From the NCBI GenBank assembly GCA_027021185.1, contig JALUUU010000141.1, positions 1 through 9,812 on the forward strand: DNA of 9,812 bases. Direction: 5' to 3'. Position 1 is the stretch's first letter. The number at the start of each line of letters is the position of its first letter. The translations under genes were made by a program, and so were the position numbers. The DNA comes from an archaeon. Its GTDB lineage: Archaea > Hydrothermarchaeota > Hydrothermarchaeia > Hydrothermarchaeales > JALUUU01. Shown here piece after piece: positions 1-5,936 of this stretch. The notes beneath the pieces were generated by a model. The model searched no databases. It was given only the letters and a program-made list of their open reading frames with translations, and was not told the origin of the DNA.

Positions 1-261
1 GCCGTTGGTTATTGGGAACCCTCTGATGTCCTGGGAGTAATGGCCGAGGTAGTTGTTGAATGTCACTTTCTCTGATTCGTTGGGATAAACATAGCCGCAG
101 AGCTCGTTGTTCTTAAGTCCATACTCGAGAAAGGAACCAAAGGCGTGGTACTTTTCCTCGTATCCCTCATACAAAAGCAGGTCCCTGCCCCCGGTGTAAA
201 AATCGTTAAGAAGAAATATTCTGCCATTCGACTTCGCTTTCGACCTCCTCAAACCAACCAC
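1..261 (-). CDS. MEDS-like sensory domain protein, N-terminal part (runs off left edge)
   Basis: An open frame of 87 codons enters from the left edge and begins at a GTG (261-259); an in-frame TAG lies just upstream. About residues 26-63 read as a MEDS domain (methanogen/methylotroph DcmR sensory domain): a GRDLLLYE strand, then a helix ending FLEYGLKNNELCGYV and a YPNE turn. MEDS proteins in archaea often sit in signalling proteins with histidine-kinase or PAS modules, but the C-terminal part is outside the window, so the output is unknown. A TATA box at 287-294 puts transcription start near 264, so the message would be leaderless. The start is uncertain. An ATG at 265-263 lies at the predicted transcript start but in another frame; it reads a plausible acidic N-terminus and stops after 19 codons. 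A frameshift or sequencing error is therefore possible. The GTG-frame N-terminus (about residues 1-13, basic) looks less protein-like than the rest. Confidence 0.6.
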   Translation of the reverse strand, partial: MVGLRRSKAKSNGRIFLLNDFYTGGRDLLLYEGYEEKYHAFGSFLEYGLKNNELCGYVYPNESEKVTFNNYLGHYSQDIRGFPITNG

Positions 262-286
262 CCATTTCCGCTATAGGAATTTGCCC

Positions 287-294
287 TTATATAA
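287..294 (-). promoter_or_regulatory. TATA box of the MEDS-like gene
   Basis: On the minus strand this reads TTATATAA, a good archaeal box A. It lies 18 bases past the stop of the upstream zinc-ribbon gene and about 25 bases before the ATG/GTG candidates at 265 and 261, which implies a leaderless or nearly leaderless transcript. Confidence 0.6.
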
Positions 295-304
295 TCCTTT
301 CGTC

Positions 305-547
305 TTAGATACGGATTCTATGGTTAGTTTTAGCTGTTTTAGCCTTGCCTTCGAGATACTTTTCCTGAATATACCATTCAGAGTATCCGCAGTCCATACA
401 GGCGTATATTTCGAACTCTTTTGAGTTAGAAAGCGCTTTGATGAGGGAATACTTGGCGTCTTTCATAAAAGTGCTGGGAAAAACCTCCTGATGGCCCCGT
501 TCTATGTGGTCGCTACCGCACCTAGGACATATTTTTGTTGCTTTCAT
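305..547 (-). CDS. small zinc-ribbon protein, unknown function
   Basis: An 80-residue protein starting at ATG with two Cys pairs, CPRC at residues 7-10 and CMDC at 50-53, separated by 39 residues. This is the layout of a zinc ribbon with four Cys ligands. The N-terminus (KICPRCGSDH) is typical of archaeal zinc-ribbon proteins, and the C-terminus is basic. I do not recognise a specific family; nucleic-acid or protein binding is an inference from the fold only. The gene lies 62 bases downstream of the UPF0248 gene on the same strand but has its own TATA box at 600-607, so it can be transcribed independently. The SD is weak (a G-rich GGGGTAAGAG just before the ATG). No membrane segment or signal peptide is visible. 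Confidence 0.7.
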   Translation of the reverse strand: MKATKICPRCGSDHIERGHQEVFPSTFMKDAKYSLIKALSNSKEFEIYACMDCGYSEWYIQEKYLEGKAKTAKTNHRIRI

Positions 548-599
548 CTCTTACCCCTACACGACAAAGGGCTTTTTCCTATGTGTGTAAAGCAGTGGA

Positions 600-607
600 T
601 ATATAAA
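600..607 (-). promoter_or_regulatory. TATA box of the zinc-ribbon gene
   Basis: The minus strand reads TTTATATA, the archaeal box A consensus, two bases downstream of the UPF0248 stop codon. Predicted transcription start is about 575-578, leaving a leader of roughly 30 bases before the ATG at 547. Confidence 0.6.
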
Positions 608-609
608 CG

Positions 610-873
610 TTATTTTTCAGATCTCGAAACATCCGCACCCTTTTCCCATAAGATTTCCTTTCCCCGCGTTATTTTGACGATTCTGTGATAAGGTATCCTC
701 TTCTCCCCTTCCTTCCCCCTAATCACCATGAATGACTTCTCCAGAGATACAACATTCTCGGCTCTTATTGTAACAATGTCTCCAGGGGCGCCTCGATGTA
801 TATAAGTCAGCAGGACCCCTTCCATAGACTTGCCTGGATGCCATTTAAGCTCGTTTATAATATTCCTTGCCAT
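610..873 (-). CDS. UPF0248 / DUF504 family protein (MJ1316 RNA-end recognition domain)
   Basis: An 87-residue protein that is a full-length UPF0248/DUF504 member. It shows the family pattern in order: NELKWHP at residues 7-13, the signature YIHRGAPGD at 24-32, a central strand region, and IPYHRIVKI at 60-68 followed by a Trp near the C-terminus. Archaeal members are about 75-90 residues, so the length fits. The MJ1316 domain has been proposed, by domain association with RNA ligases and phosphoesterases, to recognise cyclic-phosphate ends of RNA. That role is family knowledge and prediction, not shown here. The ATG at 873 is about 25 bases from a minus-strand TATA-like box (895-902), so it is probably leaderless. 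It diverges from the CBS/ParB-like gene with only 39 bases between the two starts. Confidence 0.85.
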   Translation of the reverse strand: MARNIINELKWHPGKSMEGVLLTYIHRGAPGDIVTIRAENVVSLEKSFMVIRGKEGEKRIPYHRIVKITRGKEILWEKGADVSRSEK

Positions 874-882
874 GGTAAAACA

Positions 883-902
883 TTAAATAACCCATAATTA
901 AA
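883..902. promoter_or_regulatory. overlapping divergent promoters
   Basis: Two TATA-like boxes lie back to back in the 39-base gap. TTAAATAA (883-890, plus) is centred about 26 bases before the ATG at 913. TTTAATTA (902-895, minus) is centred about 26 bases before the ATG at 873. Both genes would therefore be leaderless, and the two preinitiation complexes would overlap, so the genes probably compete for or share control. Confidence 0.55.
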
Positions 903-912
903 GGTAGTATCG

Positions 913-1686
913 ATGAAGAACGCTAAAGTCAAAGATTACATGTCTTCAAGCGTTATAACCGTCCGGCCAGATCAGAGGATTAAGGACGTCCTCAAGATCA
1001 TGTGGGAAACAAACCACGACGGCTTCCCGGTGGTGGACGGGGACAACTTGGTGGGGATAATAACCAGTAGAGACATCCTCATGGGCCTAGATGCCACCGA
1101 GGTTAGGGAGGTAATGTCAAAAGAAGTCATGGTCACATTCCCCGAGACCAACCTCGTGGATGCCGCACGGGTGATGTTCAGGAAGGGGTTTTCCAGGCTT
1201 CCGGTGGTGGACGAGAACAAAAGGTTGGTGGGGATCATCACCAATACCGACGTCATCCGATCCCACATAGAGCGCGTAACCCCCGGTAAGGTGAAGAAAC
1301 TCACCGAATCTCTGGAGAAGCTCTACGACATAGAAACCTGGGTGGAGCGGGTTAAGGTGGATATAGATAAACTTCTTCCCACTCAAAACAGGATCCATCC
1401 CGATGAGTACCAGGGCAGAGAGTACGAGCTTAAACGCGGCCTCGCGGAGCCCATAATAGTGATAAAAGCAGGGGAAAGGCACATCCTGGTGGACGGCCAC
1501 CACCGTGCCTTAGCGGCGACCAAGCTGAGGATGAAGAGAATCGAGGCCTACGTCATACACTTAAGCAAAGACATAGAGCTCGGCCTGGAGAAGACCGCAA
1601 AGGCCATGGGCCTGCGCTCCATCAGGGACATAAAGGTCGTCGAGGACAGCGAGCGCGGGATAGCTGAGATCATTCGGAGCTTCTAG
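913..1686 (+). CDS. CBS-CBS-ParB/Srx-like protein, possible free-serine kinase relative
   Basis: A 257-residue protein. Two CBS domains fill residues about 5-55 and 65-118, each ending in the ligand-loop pattern (GIITSRD at 48-54, GIITNTD at 107-113) that in this family binds adenosine nucleotides. After a linker, residues about 147-225 form a ParB/sulfiredoxin-type fold with the hallmark DGHHR at 194-198. Such proteins are often annotated as ParB partition proteins, but no DNA-binding helix-turn-helix is evident. The same fold and DGHHR motif occur in SerK of Thermococcus kodakarensis, an ADP-dependent kinase that makes O-phosphoserine for cysteine synthesis. The neighbour is CysRS, which fits that reading. 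Against it, the stretch where I would expect the catalytic Glu reads LLPTQNR (154-160), and I cannot confirm an equivalent acid (E165 and E170 are nearby). Fold assignment is firm and kinase activity is inference. Probably leaderless from the TATA box at 883-890. Confidence 0.85.
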   Translation: MKNAKVKDYMSSSVITVRPDQRIKDVLKIMWETNHDGFPVVDGDNLVGIITSRDILMGLDATEVREVMSKEVMVTFPETNLVDAARVMFRKGFSRLPVVDENKRLVGIITNTDVIRSHIERVTPGKVKKLTESLEKLYDIETWVERVKVDIDKLLPTQNRIHPDEYQGREYELKRGLAEPIIVIKAGERHILVDGHHRALAATKLRMKRIEAYVIHLSKDIELGLEKTAKAMGLRSIRDIKVVEDSERGIAEIIRSF

Positions 1687-3173
1687 ACGAATCTCCAGGT
1701 GGTTCTGTCCCCTTTGTCTTCCAGAGTGATTCCCAGGTTGGAAAGCTCCTCTCTGATTTTATCGGCTTCACCGTATTCCCGCCTGCCCCTCAAATCCGCC
1801 CTAAGGGCTATAATAGCTTCGAGCACTTCCTCTGCCGATGCCTCCTTGCCCATTTCCACGCCGTAGCGGGAGGCCAGGGATAATAGTCTATCTTTCACTT
1901 TATCCAGAGACACCTCCTCCTCTGGCTCCATCAGCGGCAGCCCCAAGATTTCTCCCGCTTCCTCGAAAAACTCTAAAGCCTTCTTCGCCTCTCCAACTCC
2001 AGCGTCATTGAGATCCACACGCTGGACCTCCCTGGCTAATGTGAAAAGACTCGCCAGGGCTCTGGGGGTGCTGAGGTCGTCCTCCATGGCTTCGAAGAAC
2101 TCCTCCTTGGCCTTCTCCACCGCCGCCTCCAGGAGGCGCCTCTCTTCCTCCATCTCAACCCCCTCCCCTTCTCCATGCTCCTGGATCCATGCCCTGAGGC
2201 GCGCAGCTGCATTCGCAAGTCTCCTGTAGCTTCGTTGGGCTTTTTCCAGGGCATCATATGTGAAGTCGATGGGGCTCCTGTAGTGGGCCTTAAGCACCAG
2301 GAGACGGAAGGCCTCCGGGGGATACTTTTTCAAAACTTCCCGGACGGTGATGAAGTTCCCGAGGGACTTCGACATTTTCTCGCCGCCAACCATGAGAAAT
2401 CCCGTGTGAAGCCAGTACCTGACGAAGACCTTCTCTGTTACGCACTCCACCTGCATGATCTCGTTCTCATGATGGGGAAATATGAGGTCCCTGGCGCCCC
2501 CGTGGATGTCAAGGGTCTCCCCCAGGTATTTAGTGGACATAGCACTGCACTCTATGTGCCATCCGGGCCTGCCTCGTCCCCAGGGACTGTCCCACGCTAC
2601 ATCCTTCTCCCCTTCTTTAGCTCTCTTCCACAGCGCAAAGTCCATGGGATGTCGCTTGCTCTTGTCCACCTCGACCCTCGCCCCTGCGATCATGTCCTCT
2701 AGGCTCTGCCTCGACAGCTTGCCGTAGTCCTTCACCTTTTCAACGCTGAAGTAAACACTACCCCGGGAAACATAGGCATAGCCCTTCTCCACAAGCTTCT
2801 CCACTAGGCGTATTATGTCTTCGATGTGATCTGTAACCCGGGGATAGAAGTCCGCCCGCACCAGGCCAAGAGCCGCCATGTCCTCGTGGAATATTCTCTC
2901 AAAATCATCCGCCAGCTCTCTAGGGTCCTTACCAAGCTCCTTGGCCCTGGCGATTATCTTGTCGTCTACGTTGGTGATATTCACCACGTAGGTTACCTTG
3001 TAGCCTTTCCAGCGTAGGTACCTGACCAGGACGTCGAAGGCTATGTATGTTCTGGCGTGCCCTATGTGGGGGTAGTCATAAACCGTTGGCCCGCATACGT
3101 ATATCCCTACCTTTCCCTCTTCCAGAGGAACGAACTCCTCTTTTCTTCTGGTGAGGGTATTGTAGAGAAGCAT
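1683..3173 (-). CDS. cysS: cysteinyl-tRNA synthetase
   Basis: Class Ia cysteine-tRNA ligase, charging tRNA-Cys in the cytoplasm. From the ATG at 3173 it is 496 residues. It carries HIGH at residues 36-39, KMSKS at 266-270, and the zinc site that selects cysteine: C27, C209, H234 and E238, close to C28, C209, H234 and E238 of the E. coli enzyme. The DALR-type anticodon-binding helical region follows, and the C-terminus is complete. A GTG six bases upstream (3179) would add two residues, but MLLYNTLTRRKEEF aligns with the usual CysRS start, so I prefer the ATG. A GGTGA sits only two bases before it. A T-rich TATA-like stretch (3198-3206, minus) would give a start near 3177, so the message is nearly leaderless. 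The stop codon overlaps that of the convergent CBS gene within one CTAG. tRNA-Cys(GCA) lies 2.6 kb away on the same strand. Confidence 0.97.
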   Translation of the reverse strand: MLLYNTLTRRKEEFVPLEEGKVGIYVCGPTVYDYPHIGHARTYIAFDVLVRYLRWKGYKVTYVVNITNVDDKIIARAKELGKDPRELADDFERIFHEDMAALGLVRADFYPRVTDHIEDIIRLVEKLVEKGYAYVSRGSVYFSVEKVKDYGKLSRQSLEDMIAGARVEVDKSKRHPMDFALWKRAKEGEKDVAWDSPWGRGRPGWHIECSAMSTKYLGETLDIHGGARDLIFPHHENEIMQVECVTEKVFVRYWLHTGFLMVGGEKMSKSLGNFITVREVLKKYPPEAFRLLVLKAHYRSPIDFTYDALEKAQRSYRRLANAAARLRAWIQEHGEGEGVEMEEERRLLEAAVEKAKEEFFEAMEDDLSTPRALASLFTLAREVQRVDLNDAGVGEAKKALEFFEEAGEILGLPLMEPEEEVSLDKVKDRLLSLASRYGVEMGKEASAEEVLEAIIALRADLRGRREYGEADKIREELSNLGITLEDKGDRTTWRFV

Positions 3174-3197
3174 ATTCACCCCTTTGCACCTGTTTTC

Positions 3198-3206
3198 AAT
3201 AAAAAA
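3198..3206 (-). promoter_or_regulatory. TATA-like element of cysS
   Basis: The minus strand reads TTTTTTATT, centred about 25 bases before the preferred start region of cysS (3173-3179). A second candidate, CTAAATAC (3224-3217), would instead give a leader of about 20 bases. The choice between them is not settled by sequence alone. Confidence 0.4.
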
Positions 3207-3251
3207 GTTGGCATAGGTATTTAGAGCCCCGGGCAGGATAATTAATTAGGA

Positions 3252-3755
3252 ATGATAACTATCAAGCTATACGCAAACCTGAGGGAGGCGGCGGGTAAAG
3301 AGGTGACTATAGCAGGGGAGGGGACATTGGGCGAGGTCCTCGAGAAACTTTTTCAGAAACACCCTTCTCTTCGTGAAACCGTCATGGAGGGCGAGGAACT
3401 GAGGGAGCACTTCAACATACTCCTCAACGGCCGGAACGTCAAGTATCTCAAGGGCCTGGATACCTGGGTTAAAGACGGCGATGAGATCGCCATCTTCCCC
3501 CCTGTGGCAGGGGGAGAAACAGGGCGTAAAACAATTAAGGTGAGGGGAGTTCCCAGGTGGGCCGTAGAGGAGTATCTAAGAGAGCTTGGAGCCATACCAG
3601 AGAAGGGTGTTTATCGCTGTATTGAGGACGGCTGGTCAGCTGAACTAATGCCGGGGGAGTCCGCGGAAATACGGGTAGAGCTGACAGGGCCGGCGGACAG
3701 AGTAGAAAGAATAAAGAGAAAGCTGAGGCTTAAGTGCCTGCGGGCGGGAGGATAG
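3252..3755 (+). CDS. MoaD/ubiquitin-like sulfur carrier with C-terminal DUF1952-like domain
   Basis: A 167-residue protein in two parts. Residues 1-88 are a complete MoaD-type beta-grasp domain starting MITIKLYANLREAAGK and ending FPPVAGG, where G87-G88 is the diglycine normally adenylated and thiocarboxylated to deliver sulfur for the pterin dithiolene. Residues about 93-167 form a second compact domain with a beta-strand/helix pattern, resembling the C-terminal domain (DUF1952) fused to MoaD in Thermus and some archaea. That assignment is from memory of the family layout. The protein also ends in Gly-Gly (166-167), so there are two possible diglycine termini. Its stop lies four bases from the stop of the convergent tungstopterin oxidoreductase, which fits a role in tungsten/molybdenum cofactor synthesis. 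A protein-modifier (SAMP-like) role is the alternative. The start is ATG with at most a very short leader; a TATA-like TATTTAGA lies at 3219-3226. Confidence 0.85.
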   Translation: MITIKLYANLREAAGKEVTIAGEGTLGEVLEKLFQKHPSLRETVMEGEELREHFNILLNGRNVKYLKGLDTWVKDGDEIAIFPPVAGGETGRKTIKVRGVPRWAVEEYLRELGAIPEKGVYRCIEDGWSAELMPGESAEIRVELTGPADRVERIKRKLRLKCLRAGG

Positions 3756-3759
3756 GGGA

Positions 3760-5559
3760 TCAGGTAATCCCCAGCTCTCGAAGCTTTTCCTTGGTTACCA
3801 CACCTTTTTCCCAGCCCCTAAGCTTATAGTACTCCTCCAGCATAGGCTTAAGCTTAACCACCTGCCCCTTGCTGGGTCCCTTAGCCACGGGCGTGGATAG
3901 AAACCTGTCCGGGAGGGTGTCGTCTTTTTCATCATAGCCCAGGAGGTTCAAGAAATATCTTTCCAGGCAGTATATCCTCTCCCCAATTCTCATGAACCCC
4001 TCCTCGTCCACATCCATACCCGTGTAGGACGACAGCAAAGCAGCGTACTCTCCGGGACCAATAGCAAAGGCTGAGAACTTGCACATATCCAGGGAGTCTG
4101 TGGCGGCGTGAAGGTCCTGGAAGATCTTGACCAGCTCTGCCTTACCCTCCTCGGTGTAGGGATCTGTTGGAGAAGGCACTCCAAGGGTCTCGCTGGCTGG
4201 GGTGTAGGCCCTCAGATGGCACGCCCCGCGGTTGGATGTCGCGTAACCCAGGCCAAGGCCCTTCATTCCTCTAGGGTCGTAGGCTGGGATTCCCTGGCCC
4301 TTCACTGACATGGCAATGCTGGTGTCGCCGAAGACCTCGGCAGCCTTAAACGCACCCTCGGCCAAGGTCGCCCCCAAGCCTTCCCTGTAAGCTATCTCCC
4401 TCAGGAGTTTCACCATTCTGGCGGCGTCCCCCCATTTTATTCCGTCCTTCACCAGGCCAGCCTGGGTGGCCTCCATGGCGGTGGCTATGGCCACCCCCGT
4501 CTCGATAGTGTCTATTCCGTATTTGTTAGCCAGGAGATTCAGGTATGTTATGGCTTTCAGGTCTCCAAGGCCGCACATAGCTCCGAGAGCCCAGTCTGAT
4601 TCGTACTCAGGGCCCTCAGTCATGCCCCTGAACCTGCCGTTTTTTATCTCCGCGAACCTCTTACATCCCACTGCGCAGGCGTCGCATGTAGGGCGACCTG
4701 TCAGCAGGGTATCCGCTAAGGTTTCGCCGCTTATATCCTCGGCGTGTTCAAACTGCACTTCCTGGGCGTTCCTGACGGGCAGAGCTCCCTGGGCGTTTAT
4801 GAGGTTCATGAGTACAGCGGTACCATAAACAGAAAGACCGCCCTTTCCAGGGCCAGTTATCTGGCTCTCCACGATGAGCTTCATGGTCCGCTCACGGGCC
4901 TCTTTGAAGGCCTTGGCATCTCTAGGCTCGGGCCTGTTTTTGCTGCTTCCTTTAATTACCACAGCCTTAAGGTTCTTCGACCCCATCACCGCCCCAGCGC
5001 CTCCGCGGCCAGCGGCTCTCCCTGTATCGCCGATTATGCACGCGTAATGAACCAAGTTTTCGCCAGCCTGCCCTATGGCAAGAACTTTCGAATCTTCCCC
5101 GTGCTTTACCTTAAGGGATAATGTGGCCTCGTGGGTGTCCCCACCCCACAGGGCTGAGGCATCCCGCAGCTCAACTTTTCCGCCCTCCACCAGGGCATAC
5201 ACGGGTTTATCGGCTTTGCCCTTGAACAGTAGTCCGTCAAAGCCCGCCCATTTCAAAGCAGCCCCTGTGTAGCCTCCTACGTGGGAATCAATTATTCCCC
5301 CAGTCAAGGGCGACTTTGTAACCGCTGCGAGCCTGCCGCTCATAGGCGTCCGCGTCCCAGTGAGAGGACCCACCAGAAGCGCGAGGAGATTATCCTCCGA
5401 AAAAGGGTCGTGTTTAACCCCGTTGTCCAGCACGTATTTGACTCCTAGGCCTCGGCCTCCGAGATATTTCTCCGCGAGGCCCTCCTCAATCTCTGAGTAC
5501 TCGACATCCCCTCCACTAAGGTCTACTCTAGCGATTTTATTCGCATACCCCCCATACAA
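3760..5559 (-). CDS. aldehyde:ferredoxin oxidoreductase family tungstopterin enzyme
   Basis: From the TTG at 5559 the protein is 599 residues, the usual AOR length, and begins (M)YGGYANKIARVDLS as AORs do. This start is set by a perfect SD, GGAGGTGA (5572-5565), five bases upstream. AORs oxidise aldehydes to acids with ferredoxin, using a bis-tungstopterin and a [4Fe-4S] cluster in the cytoplasm. Cluster ligands are visible as C292, C295 and C299 (CDACAVGC) plus C493 (SLDMCKF), matching C288, C291, C295 and C494 of the Pyrococcus furiosus enzyme. The pterin-binding glycine-rich stretch GRGGAGAVMGSKNLKAV is at 184-200, and the active-site His region CHLRAY is at 447-452. All three AOR domains are present. 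The subtype (AOR, FOR, GAPOR or WOR) cannot be told from sequence alone. The frame stays open for 62 codons upstream to 5745, but that extension is unlike AOR N-termini and lies before the TATA box. Confidence 0.95.
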   Translation of the reverse strand: MYGGYANKIARVDLSGGDVEYSEIEEGLAEKYLGGRGLGVKYVLDNGVKHDPFSEDNLLALLVGPLTGTRTPMSGRLAAVTKSPLTGGIIDSHVGGYTGAALKWAGFDGLLFKGKADKPVYALVEGGKVELRDASALWGGDTHEATLSLKVKHGEDSKVLAIGQAGENLVHYACIIGDTGRAAGRGGAGAVMGSKNLKAVVIKGSSKNRPEPRDAKAFKEARERTMKLIVESQITGPGKGGLSVYGTAVLMNLINAQGALPVRNAQEVQFEHAEDISGETLADTLLTGRPTCDACAVGCKRFAEIKNGRFRGMTEGPEYESDWALGAMCGLGDLKAITYLNLLANKYGIDTIETGVAIATAMEATQAGLVKDGIKWGDAARMVKLLREIAYREGLGATLAEGAFKAAEVFGDTSIAMSVKGQGIPAYDPRGMKGLGLGYATSNRGACHLRAYTPASETLGVPSPTDPYTEEGKAELVKIFQDLHAATDSLDMCKFSAFAIGPGEYAALLSSYTGMDVDEEGFMRIGERIYCLERYFLNLLGYDEKDDTLPDRFLSTPVAKGPSKGQVVKLKPMLEEYYKLRGWEKGVVTKEKLRELGIT

Positions 5560-5564
5560 AATTC

Positions 5565-5607
5565 TCACCTCCCTAAGCATAATATTACTCTTGGACATTA
5601 TAAAAAG
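5565..5607 (-). promoter_or_regulatory. AOR promoter and ribosome binding site
   Basis: The TATA box TTTTTATA (5606-5599, minus) predicts transcription from about 5577. The resulting leader of roughly 18 bases contains GGAGGTGA (5572-5565), complementary to the 3' end of archaeal 16S rRNA, with five bases to the TTG start at 5559. An ATG at 5580 would coincide with the transcript start and add seven residues, a less likely alternative. Confidence 0.65.
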
Positions 5608-5751
5608 CTTTTGAGCCTCCTTAACGGCATATGCTGGCAAATAAGGCAGCATCCTTTTAGGATGAGACGTGAACACAGTGCAATAGAGATAAATCACCCT
5701 TGTTTCGGCTTTAAAAAACCCGCAGGATTGGTTTTTTTTCAGCATTGTTTT

Positions 5752-5756
5752 AAAAA
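5752..5756 (-). terminator. T-run terminator after tRNA-Cys
   Basis: Downstream of the tRNA the minus strand becomes pyrimidine-rich and reads CCTGTTTTT. A second run of six T lies at 5718-5713. Archaeal RNA polymerase terminates at such T-runs without a required hairpin. The rest of 5560-5778 holds only the AOR promoter; I see no gene in it. Confidence 0.4.
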
Positions 5757-5778
5757 CAGGAAAGGACCCGGGCAGTGA

Positions 5779-5849
5779 GGCCGGGGCCGGGATTTGAACC
5801 CAGGTAAACCGGTCTGCAGCCGGTCACATAGCCACTCTGTCACCCCGGC
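5779..5849 (-). tRNA. tRNA-Cys (anticodon GCA)
   Basis: A complete cloverleaf can be folded. The acceptor stem is GCCGGGG/CCCCGGC (7 bp) and the D arm is ACA/TGT with a nine-base loop GAGTGGCTA. The anticodon arm is ACCGG/CCGGT with loop CTGCAGA, giving anticodon GCA (minus strand, about 5816-5814). The variable loop has four bases, and the T arm is CTGGG/CCCGG with one T-G wobble and the standard TTCAAAT loop. The three-base-pair D stem resembles that of methanogen tRNA-Cys. CCA is not encoded: the bases after the acceptor stem read CTCA. The discriminator base (5779) is therefore C, whereas tRNA-Cys normally has U there as a main CysRS identity element. No intron is seen. The tRNA partners with the CysRS encoded at 1683-3173. 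Confidence 0.93.
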
Positions 5850-5855
5850 TTATTT

Positions 5856-5904
5856 TTAACTATTAATTCTATCTAAACTAACTATAGAAAGATTTAATAG
5901 TTAA
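5856..5904. repeat. long interrupted inverted repeat between tRNA-Cys and the divergent gene
   Basis: Outer arms TTAACTATTAA (5856-5866) and TTAATAGTTAA (5894-5904) are perfect 11-base reverse complements. Inside them TTCTAT (5867-5872) and ATAGAA (5884-5889) are also exact complements. The whole pairs over 17 bp with one four-base bulge and an 11-base loop. It lies in the gap between tRNA-Cys (minus) and the gene at 5937 (plus). The right arm holds the TATA-like TTTAATAG (5893-5900) that probably serves the plus-strand gene, so a dimeric regulator bound here could affect that promoter and perhaps the tRNA promoter. Confidence 0.75.
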
Positions 5905-5936
5905 TCCATCGAGGTATTCTTCAGGAGTGGACGAGC

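Noticed and set aside
972..1503. Two overlapping minus-strand open frames
   Set aside because: Both are antisense to the CBS/ParB-like gene, whose domains and divergent promoter are clear.
913..1686. Chromosome-partition ParB with a plasmid or replication origin nearby
   Set aside because: There is no helix-turn-helix domain, no ParA neighbour and no parS-like or origin repeats; the ParB/Srx fold alone does not imply partitioning.
2175..2702. Long plus-strand open frame of 175 codons inside cysS
   Set aside because: It is antisense to an unmistakable CysRS and has no recognisable domain; it reflects codon bias on the opposite strand.
5560..5745. N-terminal extension of the AOR reading frame
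   Set aside because: It lies upstream of the TATA box, is unlike AOR N-termini, and contains T-runs; the SD-supported TTG at 5559 gives the normal length of about 600 residues.
5779..5904. tRNA-borne attachment site of an integrated element
   Set aside because: No direct repeat of the tRNA 3' end, integrase or foreign-looking genes are visible; flanking genes are chromosomal housekeeping types.
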